A DNA stretch of 64,000 nucleotides from Adenophora triphylla var. japonica (taxonomy: Eukaryota; Streptophyta; Magnoliopsida; Asterales; Campanulaceae): contig JAFEMH010007505.1 in assembly GCA_022495995.1 (NCBI GenBank), forward strand, positions 1 to 64,000. The letters are read 5' to 3'. Numbering within the stretch: the stretch's first letter is position 1; every line of letters begins with the position of its first letter. Of the stretch, positions 21,392 through 31,885 are shown piece after piece. The position numbers were made by a program, and so were the translations under genes. The notes beneath the pieces are model-generated. The model worked only from the letters and a program-made list of their open reading frames with translations. It was not told the origin of the DNA and searched no databases.

Positions 21392-22279
21392 TTACCTGTC
21401 TGAGGGTTTTCTCGGGCTTTTTGGCTTCTGGGCTAACCACTCCTCTACTGTTCCTTTCGGCATTTCGACTGTGTCTTCTTCAGTATCACTACAGTAACTC
21501 AAGTGGGAACTCTCATCTTGACTCTGATAACCAAGGAGGGAAAAAGTAGGTCGGGATACTTGGCGCCATATAAGGGGTATTCTGGACTCTTGCCCTGACT
21601 TGGGAATTACCAAGAAAACATCATTGTCGTCGTAAGATAGGAAGGGGACCGGGGTCGCTTCAAACTTTAGGACTCTTTCTAGAGCCTCCATACATTCTTC
21701 TTCGGACAAGGTCTCAGGGGTGACCCTTAGCACAACAATAGAGTCTACTCTTCCCGATGGGGGTTTAGCCTCAATGACGCTTACGTGTTCTAGATCGGCG
21801 GGTTGAGCCCACTTCCCTCTTTCAGCCAAAGCTTCGATTAAGTTTCTCCATTCACCTACCAGGTCTTTGTAAGGAGTGTTGAATTCTAGGATGTGGAATT
21901 CATACCCTGCCTCATCTGAGCTTGCATCCATTTTCTCTTCCGAGCCCTTGCAAAGGCGACAGACACACTTTGAAGTGATACAGTCCCCCATTCCAGGCCT
22001 GTGGTTTTCTACTCCATCTTGTCCTCCGAGTTTCACTTCCGTTGGCTCCAGGTTCATTCCTTCTACTGAACTGTCATCATCACTGTAAATCCATCCATTC
22101 CTATTCTCATTTCCGACTGACTCTTCACTGTCACTGTCTGGGAGATAGGCAAATTCACAGGCATTGACGAAGTTGGAAAGGTCAGGCTGATACTGGAATT
22201 CTGGGATAATGAAATTTGGCTTATGCTGAGGAGGGGGAGTGAATCCTATGGGGTAATGCAGAGGTTGAGTAACTGGCAT
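21392..22279 (-). CDS. Uncharacterised ORF of element 4 (295 aa)
   Basis: I do not recognise a domain. The protein is acidic, with CVCRLCKG (a possible metal-binding Cys cluster) and an FEATPVPFLSYDDNDVFLV block, and ends TVEEWLAQKPKSPRKPSDR. By position it follows the gag N-terminus and could be what remains of the gag-pol spacer. It is open for 295 codons but separated from the upstream ORF by a stop. Confidence 0.45.
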   Translation of the reverse strand: MPVTQPLHYPIGFTPPPQHKPNFIIPEFQYQPDLSNFVNACEFAYLPDSDSEESVGNENRNGWIYSDDDSSVEGMNLEPTEVKLGGQDGVENHRPGMGDCITSKCVCRLCKGSEEKMDASSDEAGYEFHILEFNTPYKDLVGEWRNLIEALAERGKWAQPADLEHVSVIEAKPPSGRVDSIVVLRVTPETLSEEECMEALERVLKFEATPVPFLSYDDNDVFLVIPKSGQESRIPLIWRQVSRPTFSLLGYQSQDESSHLSYCSDTEEDTVEMPKGTVEEWLAQKPKSPRKPSDR

Positions 22280-22297
22280 AGCTGTGGCATTTGCTCT

Positions 22298-22591
22298 CTA
22301 TTGGTAGGGAATAAAGCTGGGTCTTATCTGAGGAGGCAAGGGCGTCAGGACCCTGATGGCCTGGGATATCGGAAAAGACTGATAAGGGGTAGTCCTTGGT
22401 AAGGGATCATATGTGGATGGAGGAGGGCATTGGTTATAGGCTGGGGGAGCTGAGATGGCTGCTTCTGGAGTCTCATCTTCTACCATAACCAGGGAACCGT
22501 TGGACTCAACCACTATCTGAACCACATGACGACGGAGCGCATCAATGAGCATGGCTTGCTGTTCCTCATGGACCTTACGACTTTTTTCCAT
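22298..22591 (-). pseudogene. Gag N-terminal fragment of element 4
   Basis: Starts MEKSRKVHEEQQAMLIDALR, an alpha-helical segment like the EELR...EEAHNRFVEAM coiled coil at the gag N-terminus of elements 1 and 2. A proline-rich part follows, ending at a stop at 22298. Homology is by position and character only. Confidence 0.45.
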
Positions 22592-23139
22592 GGCTTAGGC
22601 TAGCTCTTATTCCCTAGTCATCTGGTTACCCAAACCACTGCTGTTTTCTGTCAAATCGGCCATTCTGACTCTCTGGACTGACAAAACTGAGGATTCTGGC
22701 GAGCTATCTGAGAAATCTGCGCTAACAAGCCGCTGACCCGGTATTCTCACCCACTTCTTTCTTGCTGTGGGAAAGGGATAGGAGAGGTTTAGACTCGGGG
22801 TAGGTGTTTAGGCTGAAGGCTCAAGCAATATGCAAATTAAGCATCTTTCAGTTTACTTAAAACGGTGTCTTTTATTAATTTCTATTTGGTTGGAAAAGGG
22901 ATTCTGCCTTCTTTTTCGCAACTACTCTAGATCCTGGATCAGTGGGTTCCGTCACTACATCTATAAGCCCCTCGTATTCCACTTGTATTTCGACCTCCTA
23001 GGGTGGACAGCCCCGGGCGAGGGTCCTATAGGGCACACGGATCCCACCGACCGAGAGAGAAGAATGCTCCTAATGGGTCTAGCGGGTTATAGGAACTTTT
23101 AACGCGCGAGCGATGCAGATTATGGTCAAGGCAATGCCG

Positions 23140-23530
23140 GGAAAGTCTCGTCTTTCAGCCTTAACGGAATTTCGGCAGAGTTTCGCTTGCGCGATTGACG
23201 TTTTGACTTTTTGGCAATGTCCAAGAAGATAATAGGCATGGGTCGGTCATTAAAAGCCGAATGACTCAGTGTCATATTGAACTTATTTGCGTACGCTGTG
23301 CGCGAGTCAAAGTCAAAGTCAATGCCGGGTCCAGATCTTGCCAATTTGTCCTTGTCGGAATTTCGGCAGAGCTCCGCTTGCGCAAAATATCTTTGGAATT
23401 TTGGCATGGACTCGGTCTCGACTCTTAGGCATCCCGTGCGGTTCAAAGTCAAAGTCAATGCCAGAGTCAAGATTCTGCCAATTTTTCCTTGGCGGAATTT
23501 CGGCAGAGTTTTGCTTGCGCGAAGGATCTC
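23140..23530. repeat. Leader repeats of element 4
   Basis: GAATTTCGGCAGAG occurs near 23166, 23358 and 23490, each followed by a GCTTGCGC stretch. CAAAGTCAAAGTCAATGCC occurs near 23308 and 23443. The last two units are about 132-135 bp apart. Confidence 0.75.
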
Positions 23531-24012
23531 GACTTCCGTCATGGGCTAAGGTTTGACCTTTACGGGGGTATGAAACTGGGCTATATGACACGGACTAGAC
23601 CAAAAACCAACCAAAAGTCACGGTTTTGAAATGTGTGACACGGACTATGCATTGGTCGACACTGGCTGCCATGGGGAGTTTGGGATGATTCCGTGCGTGC
23701 CCGGGAGCATCGTAATACTGTCCGTGACTGCAACTGAACAACCACTCCGGGTTAAAGGGATGTGCGTGCAAAAGTGTACAGGATATATATGGTGCACGTA
23801 GTGTGCGGCCTCCTAAAAATATTCCTTTTTGAGTTAAAACAGAAATTTTCGGAAATGTGTTTTAAAGGAATGATTTTTCGGGACGGGGGAAAATGCAACA
23901 AATAAGCACGTAAATTTTCTGGGAGCCCCGGTCAGTCTTGGAACTGAATAGCCCCAAGCTGCCTAAGCTGCTAGATTAACCTCAAAAGTGTCCTGGTGGA
24001 ATTGCTAATGAA

Positions 24013-24052
24013 GCCGCACGGCCAGAATCCAGGGAGGATTAAGCCATACGGC
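24013..24052. promoter_or_regulatory. Leader motif pair of element 4
   Basis: GCCGCACGGC at 24013-24022 and GCCATACGGC at 24043-24052, 30 bp apart, in the transcribed leader. Elements 1 and 2 have a comparable pair in their leaders. Confidence 0.5.
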
Positions 24053-24431
24053 TGCATCAAGCAACTTTCCAGGTTCCAATTTCTTTGATCTGCAGGCTAT
24101 TTTCCCGGCCTTTTGGCACCTTTTCAGCTTCCAGCAAGCTTCCTGTTCAGTGTTCAGAATGTGCACAATTCCAAGAACCAAAGATGCATGCAATGCAATG
24201 CAAGGAAAATAAGGCAAGCATGAGAGGCGGATCCGTGGCGGAAGGCTAACCCACTCGGAAAAAGCTTTCCCTTTTTTTTTCGAAAAGAGATACCGGTACG
24301 TGGGATTGTTAGACCACAATTTATCCCAAGCCTCGGGTGAGGAAGCGATACAGGAAGGTTAATGGTTTCCACCTATATACCGGGTATCATTTTTTTTATT
24401 TTAAAAATGAAAGCTTTCTTCTTTGGTTTAT

Positions 24432-24449
24432 TCCCCAGTGGATTCGCCA
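24432..24449 (-). promoter_or_regulatory. Primer binding site of element 4
   Basis: On the minus strand TGGCGAATCCACTGGGGA, directly after the LTR end. Elements 1 and 2 have TGGCGACTCCGCTGGGGA at the same place. I cannot assign the tRNA. Confidence 0.6.
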
Positions 24450-24452
24450 AAC

Positions 24453-25530
24453 TGTGAATGTGGTGCCCAAGATTAGCGTCTCTCTTTTTATATTTTTTTT
24501 ATTTGGAGACCGCTTTCTCGTGTAAGGGGGATCACCGCCTCACATCAGTTTGGAAACGTCCGATTTAAATTGATAAACGGAGTCGCCACGCCATTTTGAT
24601 TTCCTCAAAACATTGAAAAAAAGGATTTGGGTCCGGAGGTTAAGTTACCCCTTGGGAAGAACGGATCGTCGTTCACCCAAGGAGCCTTGCCGAAGCAAGT
24701 CTTCCAAGATCCTCTTTTCATGCTTGCCTTAGTGTTTTCGTGTGTGGGATGTGTGTTTTGAAAAGAAGGGAATGTACCAAGTGGTCTTTCGGACGTATTA
24801 ACCATGAGTTGGTTATCGCTCGGGATTCCTTGGATTTTTGATGTGTTCGGGACTTTGGTCCCGTTCTCATCTTGGACTTATGATCATCATGATGAGACCT
24901 TGGGTCACATGTGATCGGGATAGGGACACCGTTTTTATAGTCTGAGGATGAGACTCTTTAGAAAGGAATGACCTTTGCCCATCAATCCTACATCTCGAGA
25001 CGATTTGAGCTCTTTCGGGACATTTATGCTCGTCTCAAGTGATGATCGGAGATATGTGGTTCAAGTTCATCCTTTTCTAAAGGAGAATCCATCTATGTCA
25101 TCTTTAAGTGGAGGAAATGATGTAAAGATAGAACCTTTACACCATTTTGCTCCAAGATGATTCTCCAAGTACCAAAGGGGACAAGGGGAGGGGTATAAAG
25201 ATTGGATCTTTATACTCATCCAATGCCCTTTTGTGCCTTATGAAGGTCACTAGGCAATCCTAGGAGAGAGATCCAACCATGAGGGACATGGGGAATGCAT
25301 TTTAATCTAAAGATGACATTTTTAATGAAAAGATGACATTTTATATGAAAAGATACTATTTTTGATGCAAAGGATGCTACTTTACATGCAAAGATGGTAT
25401 TTTAAGTGCAAAGGATGCTACTTTATATGCAAAGATGGTATTTTAAGTGCAAAGGATGCTACTTTTCACATCACCATGTGAGAGATCCACCCTAGAACAA
25501 GCCTTTTTGAGGTCTTATTGTTCATCCTAG
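24453..25530 (-). repeat. Element 4 5' LTR, left piece
   Basis: On the plus strand it starts TGTGAATGTGG (the LTR end in element orientation) and continues to 25530, where element 2 is inserted. The rest is at 62865-63517. Together they give about 1731 bp, close to element 3's LTR (1753 bp). Short repeats fill 25300-25466. Confidence 0.75.
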
Positions 25531-26484
25531 TGTAAGTACGCCAATCCAATTTGCAACCTTTTAGATGCATTTTAATGTAATAAAATTGCATTAAGGGGCA
25601 TTTTGGTAAATTCCCGGCCTGTCCCGAGACTTTCAGAAACATTTTATAAGTTTCCCGTGAAGGAAGTACCTTTTGGTACCTTACTCATGCCAAGGGACCT
25701 GTTGGGAATAAACCTTTTTGGACTTTTTAGCTATTTAGGCCTGAATGTTCCAGAAACTGGTTTTGGCGCCAAAAACGATTGAGGCCACCTTGTGTCACGC
25801 GACAAGTCGAGGCATGGAAAGTGGTTACGTATAGTCGTGCGACACAAGGTGACCACTAACTGCAGCCTTTAAATAAGACCCTCCCCCTCTCAGAAAAGGA
25901 TCCCAACTTTAGCCTACTGGTACTCTGCAGAAATTGCATCGTAACAAAGCCCCCCAAACACAACTCTCTCTCTCTCCTACCTTCAACCTACCCAATTCTC
26001 TCCAATCCAAACCCATTTCTCAAACCAAGCCACTTGAACCCCTTTGCACCATTTCTCTCAGGACTCCAAGACCAGAAGCAGTGAATTGAAGGGTTCTGTA
26101 TCAAACTTGATACAGGATTCGTGGAAGCATCAAGGGTAACGAATCTCAAACTCCCTCTTCTCTCTTCCTTCTATTCAATTCTTCATAATTCTATTGTCTA
26201 CTTCAGTTAGGATTCAGTAATCAGACTCTATCTGTCTAGATTACTGAATCCCAATCGCAATCTCTCTGTTTAATTTGTCTAATCTATGTAATTGAGCTAC
26301 TATTGTTGAATATTTGCTTGAATATTGGTGTTTAAACCCCAAGGGGGTGTGGATCTATCCATATCCACACTCCCGGGGTCGATTTGTTGTTATTTCTGTA
26401 TTTCGTATCTAATCTAGTCAATTAATTAGATCTATATTAGTTGTTGTTAATTCTGGTGTTCATTGTGTAAGTTTCTGCAGATGG
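25531..26484 (+). repeat. Element 2 5' LTR, left piece
   Basis: Starts TGTAAGTACGCC. Promoter motifs at 25794-25803 and 25834-25843, TATA at 25868-25875. Interrupted by element 1 after GATGG (26480-26484). Continues at 42453. Confidence 0.9.
25794..25875 (+). promoter_or_regulatory. LTR promoter of element 2 (5' copy): motif pair plus TATA
   Basis: GTCACGCGAC (25794-25803) and GTCGTGCGAC (25834-25843), 40 bp apart. The second is 24 bp before TTTAAATA (25868-25875). The surrounding CACCTTGTGTC and GACACAAGGTG form a larger inverted repeat. Confidence 0.65.
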
Positions 26485-26867
26485 TGAATGTGCGCTCGCC
26501 CGGAAAATTTTGGGTTTCCCGGTTTAAATGAAAAAAAGGAGTCGCCACGCCGTTTTAAGAGGAAACATTGAAAACCTTTATTTAGAGAGAAAACATGAGT
26601 TCGGAGGTCAGGTTACGTGTTGGGAAGAACCGAGAGTTCACCCAACACGCCTCGTCCGTAGACGAGTCTTTCAATCAAAACATCCAAGTAAATCCAAAGT
26701 GTGTGCAAATATTGATAATAAACGAAGTGTGATTAAATGCATCTTATTAATTATGGAACGAGAATTACATATTGTGAGCCCATTATTTAGGGAGGCCACA
26801 TCCCTGATACAAACAATCTAAAAACAGATTACAAAGGAAAAAGGGTCTCTGCAGATGGGTCATGTAT

Positions 26868-26944
26868 GTCGCATGACACATCGCACCAGTGACCACATGT
26901 GTCGCGTGACACAGGATCACTTGGAGACAAAGGTGTCGCGTGAC
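26868..26944. promoter_or_regulatory. Motif triplet in the downstream part of the element 1 LTR
   Basis: GTCGCATGAC (26868-26877), GTCGCGTGAC (26901-26910) and GTCGCGTGAC (26935-26944), spaced 33 and 34 bp. In element orientation this is downstream of the TATA box, so in transcribed R/U5 sequence. Confidence 0.6.
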
Positions 26945-27549
26945 ACATATGAGCCATCTGCAGAAACTGAACAATAAGAACACATAATCAACAGAAAGCT
27001 ATACAGATCTAATCATTTAACTAGATTACGAACGAAATACAGAAACGAAACTAAATCAACCCAGGGAGTGTGGATATGGGTAGATCCACACCCCCTTGGG
27101 GTTCAAACACCAAATCCAATCAAATAATCAACAATATAAGCTCAATTGCACGAATTATTCAGATTAAACAGAGAGATTGCGATTGGGATTCAGTAATCCA
27201 GATAGCTAGGATCTGATTACTGAATCCAAACAAAATTAAATGCTAGAATTAATAGAAATTAAGCAAGAGAGAGAGAGAGATTGGGTTTAGGGAATCGTTA
27301 CCCTTGTTGCTTCCATGAATTCTATATCCAGTCAGATATAGAACCCTTCAATTCTTCACTTCTGATCTGGAAGGACTGATGCAAGGGGCTCAATTGGTGT
27401 AGCTTGAGAATTGGGTTTGGAAGGGAGGAATTGGGTAGGTTGAAGGTAGGAGAGAGAGAGGTTTATGTTTAGAGAGGTTCGTTACGCTACAAATTCTGCA
27501 GAGTAGCAGTAGGCTAAAATTTGGATTTTTTATGAGAGGGGGAGGGTCT

Positions 27550-27631
27550 TATTTATAGGCTGCAGTTGGCTGCCTTAATGTGTCGCACGACCTTACGCGT
27601 CCACTTTTTATGCCTCAAGCTGTCGCGTGAC
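27550..27631 (-). promoter_or_regulatory. LTR promoter of element 1 (3' copy)
   Basis: On the minus strand GTCACGCGAC (27631-27622), GTCGTGCGAC (27591-27582), 24 bp, TATAAATA (27557-27550). The 5' LTR copy has proximal motif 42136-42145 and TATA 42104-42111 with the same 24-bp gap. Confidence 0.65.
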
Positions 27632-27893
27632 ACAAGGTGGCTCAACCGCTTTTGGCGCCAAAAACCAGTTTCTGGAACATTCCGGGAAAATACCCAAAAG
27701 GTCCAACAGGTTTTATTCCCAAGGGGTCCTTTGGCATGAATAATGTACCAAAAGGTACTTCCTTCGCGGGAAACTCATGGAACGTTTCCGGAAGTCTCGG
27801 GATAGGCCGGGAATTTACCAAAACGCCCTTTAATGCAGTTTTATTATATTAAAATGCATCTAAAAGGTTGCGAATTGGATTGGCGTACTTACA

Positions 27894-27912
27894 GAGCCCC
27901 TCGGCAACGTCA
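27894..27912 (-). promoter_or_regulatory. Polypurine tract of element 1
   Basis: Minus strand reads TTGCCGAGGGGCTC directly before the LTR, the same as in elements 2 and 3. Confidence 0.65.
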
Positions 27913-28024
27913 CTTTTGGAAAAAGTGGGGTTGTCGATAAAATAAGACCCAATCTCAATGAGCGGCTAGGGTTAAGGTGAAGGGCTAGAAGGGTGAGAAG
28001 GGGAAAAGATGGCTGGACCTTTCT

Positions 28025-28075
28025 GAGAAAGGATTCCTACGTATCCCTTGAACAAGGGAATCAAGCCAAATCGTA
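28025..28075 (-). other. Conserved pre-PPT hairpin block of element 1
   Basis: Minus strand: GCTTGATTCCCTTGTTCAAG then GGATACGTAGG. It can fold and is conserved in elements 2 and 3. Confidence 0.55.
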
Positions 28076-28194
28076 GTTCGGAAATACCAAAATTAAATTC
28101 ATAAGCCAGAAAGGGGTAGAGACGTATCTTCATACCTTTGCTGTGCTTACCTGTTGTTTTCTGTAGGATCGGGTATTTGCTTTCTTTCTCACCA

Positions 28195-28890
28195 GGTTGT
28201 AGCTGCCGGAGGGTCTCATGCTGCAACTGGTATTTTGCGAGTAGCTGCCGGAGGGTCTCATGCTATCGCTTTGTTGACGAGTTGTAGCTGCCGGAGGGTC
28301 TCATGCTGTAACCGTCTTCTGTGGATGCCAGGGGTCTCATACCACTTCTTTCTTTTGCAGGGTAGTTGTCGGAGGGTCTCACACTACTGCTACTTCACTT
28401 CGTGGATGCCGGAGGGTCTCATACCACTTCTCTTTCTTGCAGGGTAGTTGCCGGAGGGTCTCACACTACTGCTGCTTCTCTTCGTGGATGCCGGAGGGTC
28501 TCATACCACTTCTCTTCTTCTTTGCTGGGGATGAGTATAGCTGCCGGGGGTCTCACGCTATCTCTTTTCTGCTCTGTTGGGGATAAATGTAGCTGCCAGG
28601 GGTCTCACGCTACTTCTTCTATCTGTTCTGTGCTGATAAGTATAGCTGCCAGGGGACTCACGCTATCTCCTTTTCTTCTGTCTTGTGGATGCCAAAGGGA
28701 CTCATACCACTATGTCGGTGCAGGGTAGTTGCCAAGGGACTCACACTACTTCTGCTTCTGCTGGGGATAAAATGTAGCTGCCAGGGGACTCATGCTACTT
28801 CTTTTCTGCTCTTTGCTGCTCTTTGTGGATGCCAAAGGGACTCATACCACATCTTTTGCTTTGTTGATGAATGTAGCTGCCAGGGGGTCT
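28195..28890. repeat. Tandem array of about 41-bp units (element 1)
   Basis: About 17 units built on GCCGGAGGGTCTCA. Two subtypes alternate: GGATGCC...CATACCAC and GTAGTTGCC...CACACTAC. Towards 28550-28890 the core drifts to GCCAGGGG-CTCA. Open frames here are only translations of the repeat. Confidence 0.9.
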
Positions 28891-29709
28891 TATGCTAATC
28901 CTTTCTTCTCTGTCATTGGTTTTGCTGTTGGACGGCCTTTGCTTGATTGCCGCTTTTCTTTTGTGTCCTTAGCTTTCCTTGGAGAGCTGGGGGGACTCTG
29001 CTTCTTTCCTGTGCCTCGAGGCCACTGGTTTCTGGAAATTTGTTCGTCAAGCCGGGGATTCTGTCTTCCGGGGAATTGGTTTCTTTTCGTGGGGCTGTTT
29101 GTTTTGTTGAGCTCTTCTTGGGGCTGTCACGGATACATATGCCTCTTTTTGCTTTTGTTCTTCCTTCTCCAGTTTAGTCGGAGGGCCAGTCTTTGGGACT
29201 CAATCGATTATTGTACCTGCGGGGGTAAAACAACATATGCCAGCGCTACGCCTAAACAAGCCTATCTTGTTAGCAAAGATTAATTTATGTTAGCATGGTT
29301 TGCGCGAGTCTGTCTGTCCTGGGAAAGCGAACGCCATTATTGGGTTAAAGGTTGGCTTTGTCAGGTTTACACATGGGGTTTTGGGATAGTTTCTGGTAGG
29401 TGTGTATAGCAGGGGTCCTCTCCTGTGTATTTTCAGGGGTATGTTACGGCAACGGCGAGTCGGAAAATGCTCTGGGGTAACCACTGCAGGCTTTTCCACA
29501 CTGTCTGCTCTCAGCCCAAAGTATGTCGCCCGACATGTTATGTCTGTTTGGCTTCTTCTGTCGCACGACTGAGGGAGGCTCGCAACAGCTCTTTCAAAAG
29601 TCGGTCCAGGCTTCATTCTGCAGACACTGTCTTCTTAGTAGAGAAACCCAGCAGCCCTTATTTGGCAGATAAGCGATTTCTTTGGTCAAGACTGTTACTT
29701 TTGGCTGCA
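28891..29709 (+). other. Spacer between tandem array and PMD ORF of element 1
   Basis: Holds one or two degenerate units of the second array type (AAGCCGGGGATTCTG near 29052) and, at 29525-29534 and 29560-29569, the motif pair before the PMD ORF. Confidence 0.55.
29525..29600 (+). promoter_or_regulatory. Candidate promoter of the antisense PMD ORF (element 1)
   Basis: GTCGCCCGAC (29525-29534) and GTCGCACGAC (29560-29569), 35 bp apart, then an AT-rich CTTTCAAAAG (29591-29600) about 22-24 bp further, and the PMD ATG at 29710. The AT stretch is a weak TATA match. Confidence 0.45.
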
Positions 29710-31281
29710 ATGGAACATCATAGCAAAGAGTTTGCTTCCCGGGAGTGTCAATTTCATCGGGACTTCATCGAAATTTGGGGATTTCATCTGAGGCAACATA
29801 GAAATATTATCGACAAGCGGTACAGTATGCCTTGTATTTGGTCCTTGAAAGATTGGAGGGTTGACTGGGATTTGCTTCGGGCTGCATCCTGCTTCTGGGA
29901 TTCCGAGCGCCATGTATTCTCTTTGTCATATAATTATCTGACCCCAACTATGGAAGACTTTAGGGCGTTGACAGGCTTGGGTAAGGCGGCTACTGTAGCA
30001 TTCCCCCGAGACAGTCGGCTGATTGATGAGCAGTTGTCTGACTTTTTATCTCTGCCTGCGGATCAGGTACTGCCTATGATTCTGGGTGATGGGTCCATAG
30101 ATTTGACTCGGATGGCTAGGTTGCGTCTGTCCCGTCCTGAGCTGTTTGACCTTTCTACCTCTCTGGATATGTTCATGCTGTTCACACTGTCAGCTTACTA
30201 TTTCTGCGGGTATGCCGGAGTCTGCTCAGGTGTTTTGTTGGAGATTGTTAAGCAAATGAGGGGTGACCGGGGTATAGATTCTCGTCAAATTCATTCTGGC
30301 CAAGGGGAGATGGATGTTGTACCACTGTTGCTGGCTGAGACTTATCACGGTATTGACAGGCTAGCAGGGGGATCAGACTTCATGGGAGCAGGCAGCCCCA
30401 GCTTATTATCTCTGTGGTTCTTTGAGAGGTTACGCTTGATCGGACCATTACCAGAAGGTCGGACGGCCATGCCCTGGGTGACTCGGCCACGTAGGCTGGT
30501 GAGGGATGAGGTTGCTGATAGTTGGCAGATGAGGTTGTCACGGTACGAGACCACTGATCTGAGCTTTTGGATTCCTGCCTGGAATATACAGACCATGAGA
30601 GATATTCAGGATGGATCAGTAGTAGTCCGGTTGCCTGGTTTGCATGTATCCTCTTTCTGTGTCCCATCACTGGTGAGCAGACAGTATAGGTATCCTCAGC
30701 AGATCATCCGAGCTTTGAGGGAGAGACTGGTGACTGATACTGTTCCGATGTCCATGACCGAGCCCCAGGCTATACAGTTTTTCAGCAGATCTTTTCTGGA
30801 GGGCTTTCTTCCCACTCGTGTGCTCCTTCGGCAGTCTAGAGGATTTACATTTCTGACCACAGAGTATCTGGATTGGTATGAGGAGCATCAGGGTTCTGTC
30901 CAGTTGGCTATAGAGACTCGCCGCCAGGAATACTTGGGAGCAGACTATCCGTCCAGTCGAACTCTCAGAGATATAGAGGCACGGGGAAACCCAGACAATG
31001 TTACCGGCGATGCTGCTGATGACTATGAGAGGCAAGAGATCCGGAGGGCTGCTTTAAGAAATGATCCAGAGATGAGAGCTCGCAGAGAGGCGTTGCGGCA
31101 AGAGAGGATTGCTAGGGCCGCCTTGAGGGAGACTGGTCTGATTGAACCGCCGGCGCGCGTTATTCCTGAATTGGGACGGGCTCAAACTGATTTGTTTGAC
31201 ATTCCTAAGCCAAAGACCTCCCGGGGACCGAGAAAGAGGAAGGATAGAGGAGCGAATTCGGGAGCGGGGACGAGCCTCTAG
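29710..31281 (+). CDS. Antisense plant mobile domain protein of element 1 (523 aa), intact
   Basis: Start chosen at MEHHSKEFASREC; the frame is open further upstream to 29425 but without a better start. Around residues 20-110 it has the PMD core: IWGFHLRQHR, WDLLRAASCFWDSERHVFSL, LTPTMEDFRALTGLG; then IDLTRMARLRLSRPEL, MLFTLSAYYFCGYAGVC, LLAETYHGIDRLAGG and LWFFERLRLIGPLPEG. The C-terminus (about residues 420-523) is charged, ending in PKTSRGPRKRKDRG, a possible nuclear localisation signal. It lies downstream of integrase on the opposite strand from gag-pol. PMD proteins are known as MAIN/MAIL1-type nuclear proteins and as transposon passengers; the role here is unknown. It is open although gag-pol in the same element is broken. 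Confidence 0.8.
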   Translation: MEHHSKEFASRECQFHRDFIEIWGFHLRQHRNIIDKRYSMPCIWSLKDWRVDWDLLRAASCFWDSERHVFSLSYNYLTPTMEDFRALTGLGKAATVAFPRDSRLIDEQLSDFLSLPADQVLPMILGDGSIDLTRMARLRLSRPELFDLSTSLDMFMLFTLSAYYFCGYAGVCSGVLLEIVKQMRGDRGIDSRQIHSGQGEMDVVPLLLAETYHGIDRLAGGSDFMGAGSPSLLSLWFFERLRLIGPLPEGRTAMPWVTRPRRLVRDEVADSWQMRLSRYETTDLSFWIPAWNIQTMRDIQDGSVVVRLPGLHVSSFCVPSLVSRQYRYPQQIIRALRERLVTDTVPMSMTEPQAIQFFSRSFLEGFLPTRVLLRQSRGFTFLTTEYLDWYEEHQGSVQLAIETRRQEYLGADYPSSRTLRDIEARGNPDNVTGDAADDYERQEIRRAALRNDPEMRARREALRQERIARAALRETGLIEPPARVIPELGRAQTDLFDIPKPKTSRGPRKRKDRGANSGAGTSL

Positions 31282-31885
31282 ACACACATTTTCCTTTTAT
31301 TTTGAGAGACTCGAGACTCTTTTGCTTTATGTTTTGAGAGTAGGAATTATCTGTATGGGAACTGAGTACCCTTTGATTGCTTAATGCAGACAGAATAGAT
31401 GTTATCAATGTTTTCTTTTATTCGCAACAAGCTTTTTGAGTCAAAAGGTAGGTCGCGCTTGAACTCATCAACAAGACTATTAACTCGAAATGATCCTTTG
31501 AAAAGCCTTGGGACTGTAATCAAAACGCATTTTGGTAGGAAGAGAGATTTTTGCAGCAGTTTTAGACCGAACCACAAGTGGTTGTCTACGTTCCCCTTTT
31601 GTAAGAGAACTAAGGGGCTCAGGTCTCCGTAGTTCGACTCAATTGACTTTAGTGTTTAAGAAAGGGGAAGACAGAAGGGGGAAATGGTGCAACCCTGTTT
31701 TTTACCTAGACCGCCCTCTTTTGGGTTTTCAGTCTAGTTGGGTATATTCTTTAGCACCGGGCGCGTCCCTTATTTTTGCATGGACTGCCTTTTGAGAGGT
31801 TTTCAGTCTCATCTGGGACAATTTTGTTGCGCCTTTATTTATCATCATTTTTTTTTATATTTTTTTTAGAGGGGGAAAGACTCGA
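31282..31885. other. Spacer between integrase end and PMD end, element 1
   Basis: No gene seen. It has a T-rich stretch near 31850 and short inverted pieces (near 31730 and 31795 both contain TTTTCAGTCT). Equivalent to 52059-52642 in element 2. Confidence 0.5.

Larger units (their letters stand above)
21375..24452 (-). mobile_element. Element 4 internal region (minus orientation, 3' part lost)
   Basis: To the left of the element 4 5' LTR comes a PBS-like site (24449-24432), a long leader with repeats, and two gag-region ORFs, all on the minus strand. No protease, RT or integrase remains. At 21374/21375 it meets the end of element 3's LTR. The rest of element 4 is not found in the window. Confidence 0.6.
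26485..27893 (-). repeat. Element 1 3' LTR (1409 bp)
   Basis: Plus-strand ends TGAATGTGCG and GTACTTACA. Near-identical to 41039-42447. Confidence 0.95.

Noticed and set aside
26528..26821. 97-codon ORF present twice (also 41082-41375)
   Set aside because: Lies inside the LTR and is duplicated only because LTRs are duplicated.
28366..28898. Open frames rich in GGSHTT-type repeats
   Set aside because: They are translations of the tandem array; frame stays open because the unit has no stop, and the same array is read on the other strand in element 2.
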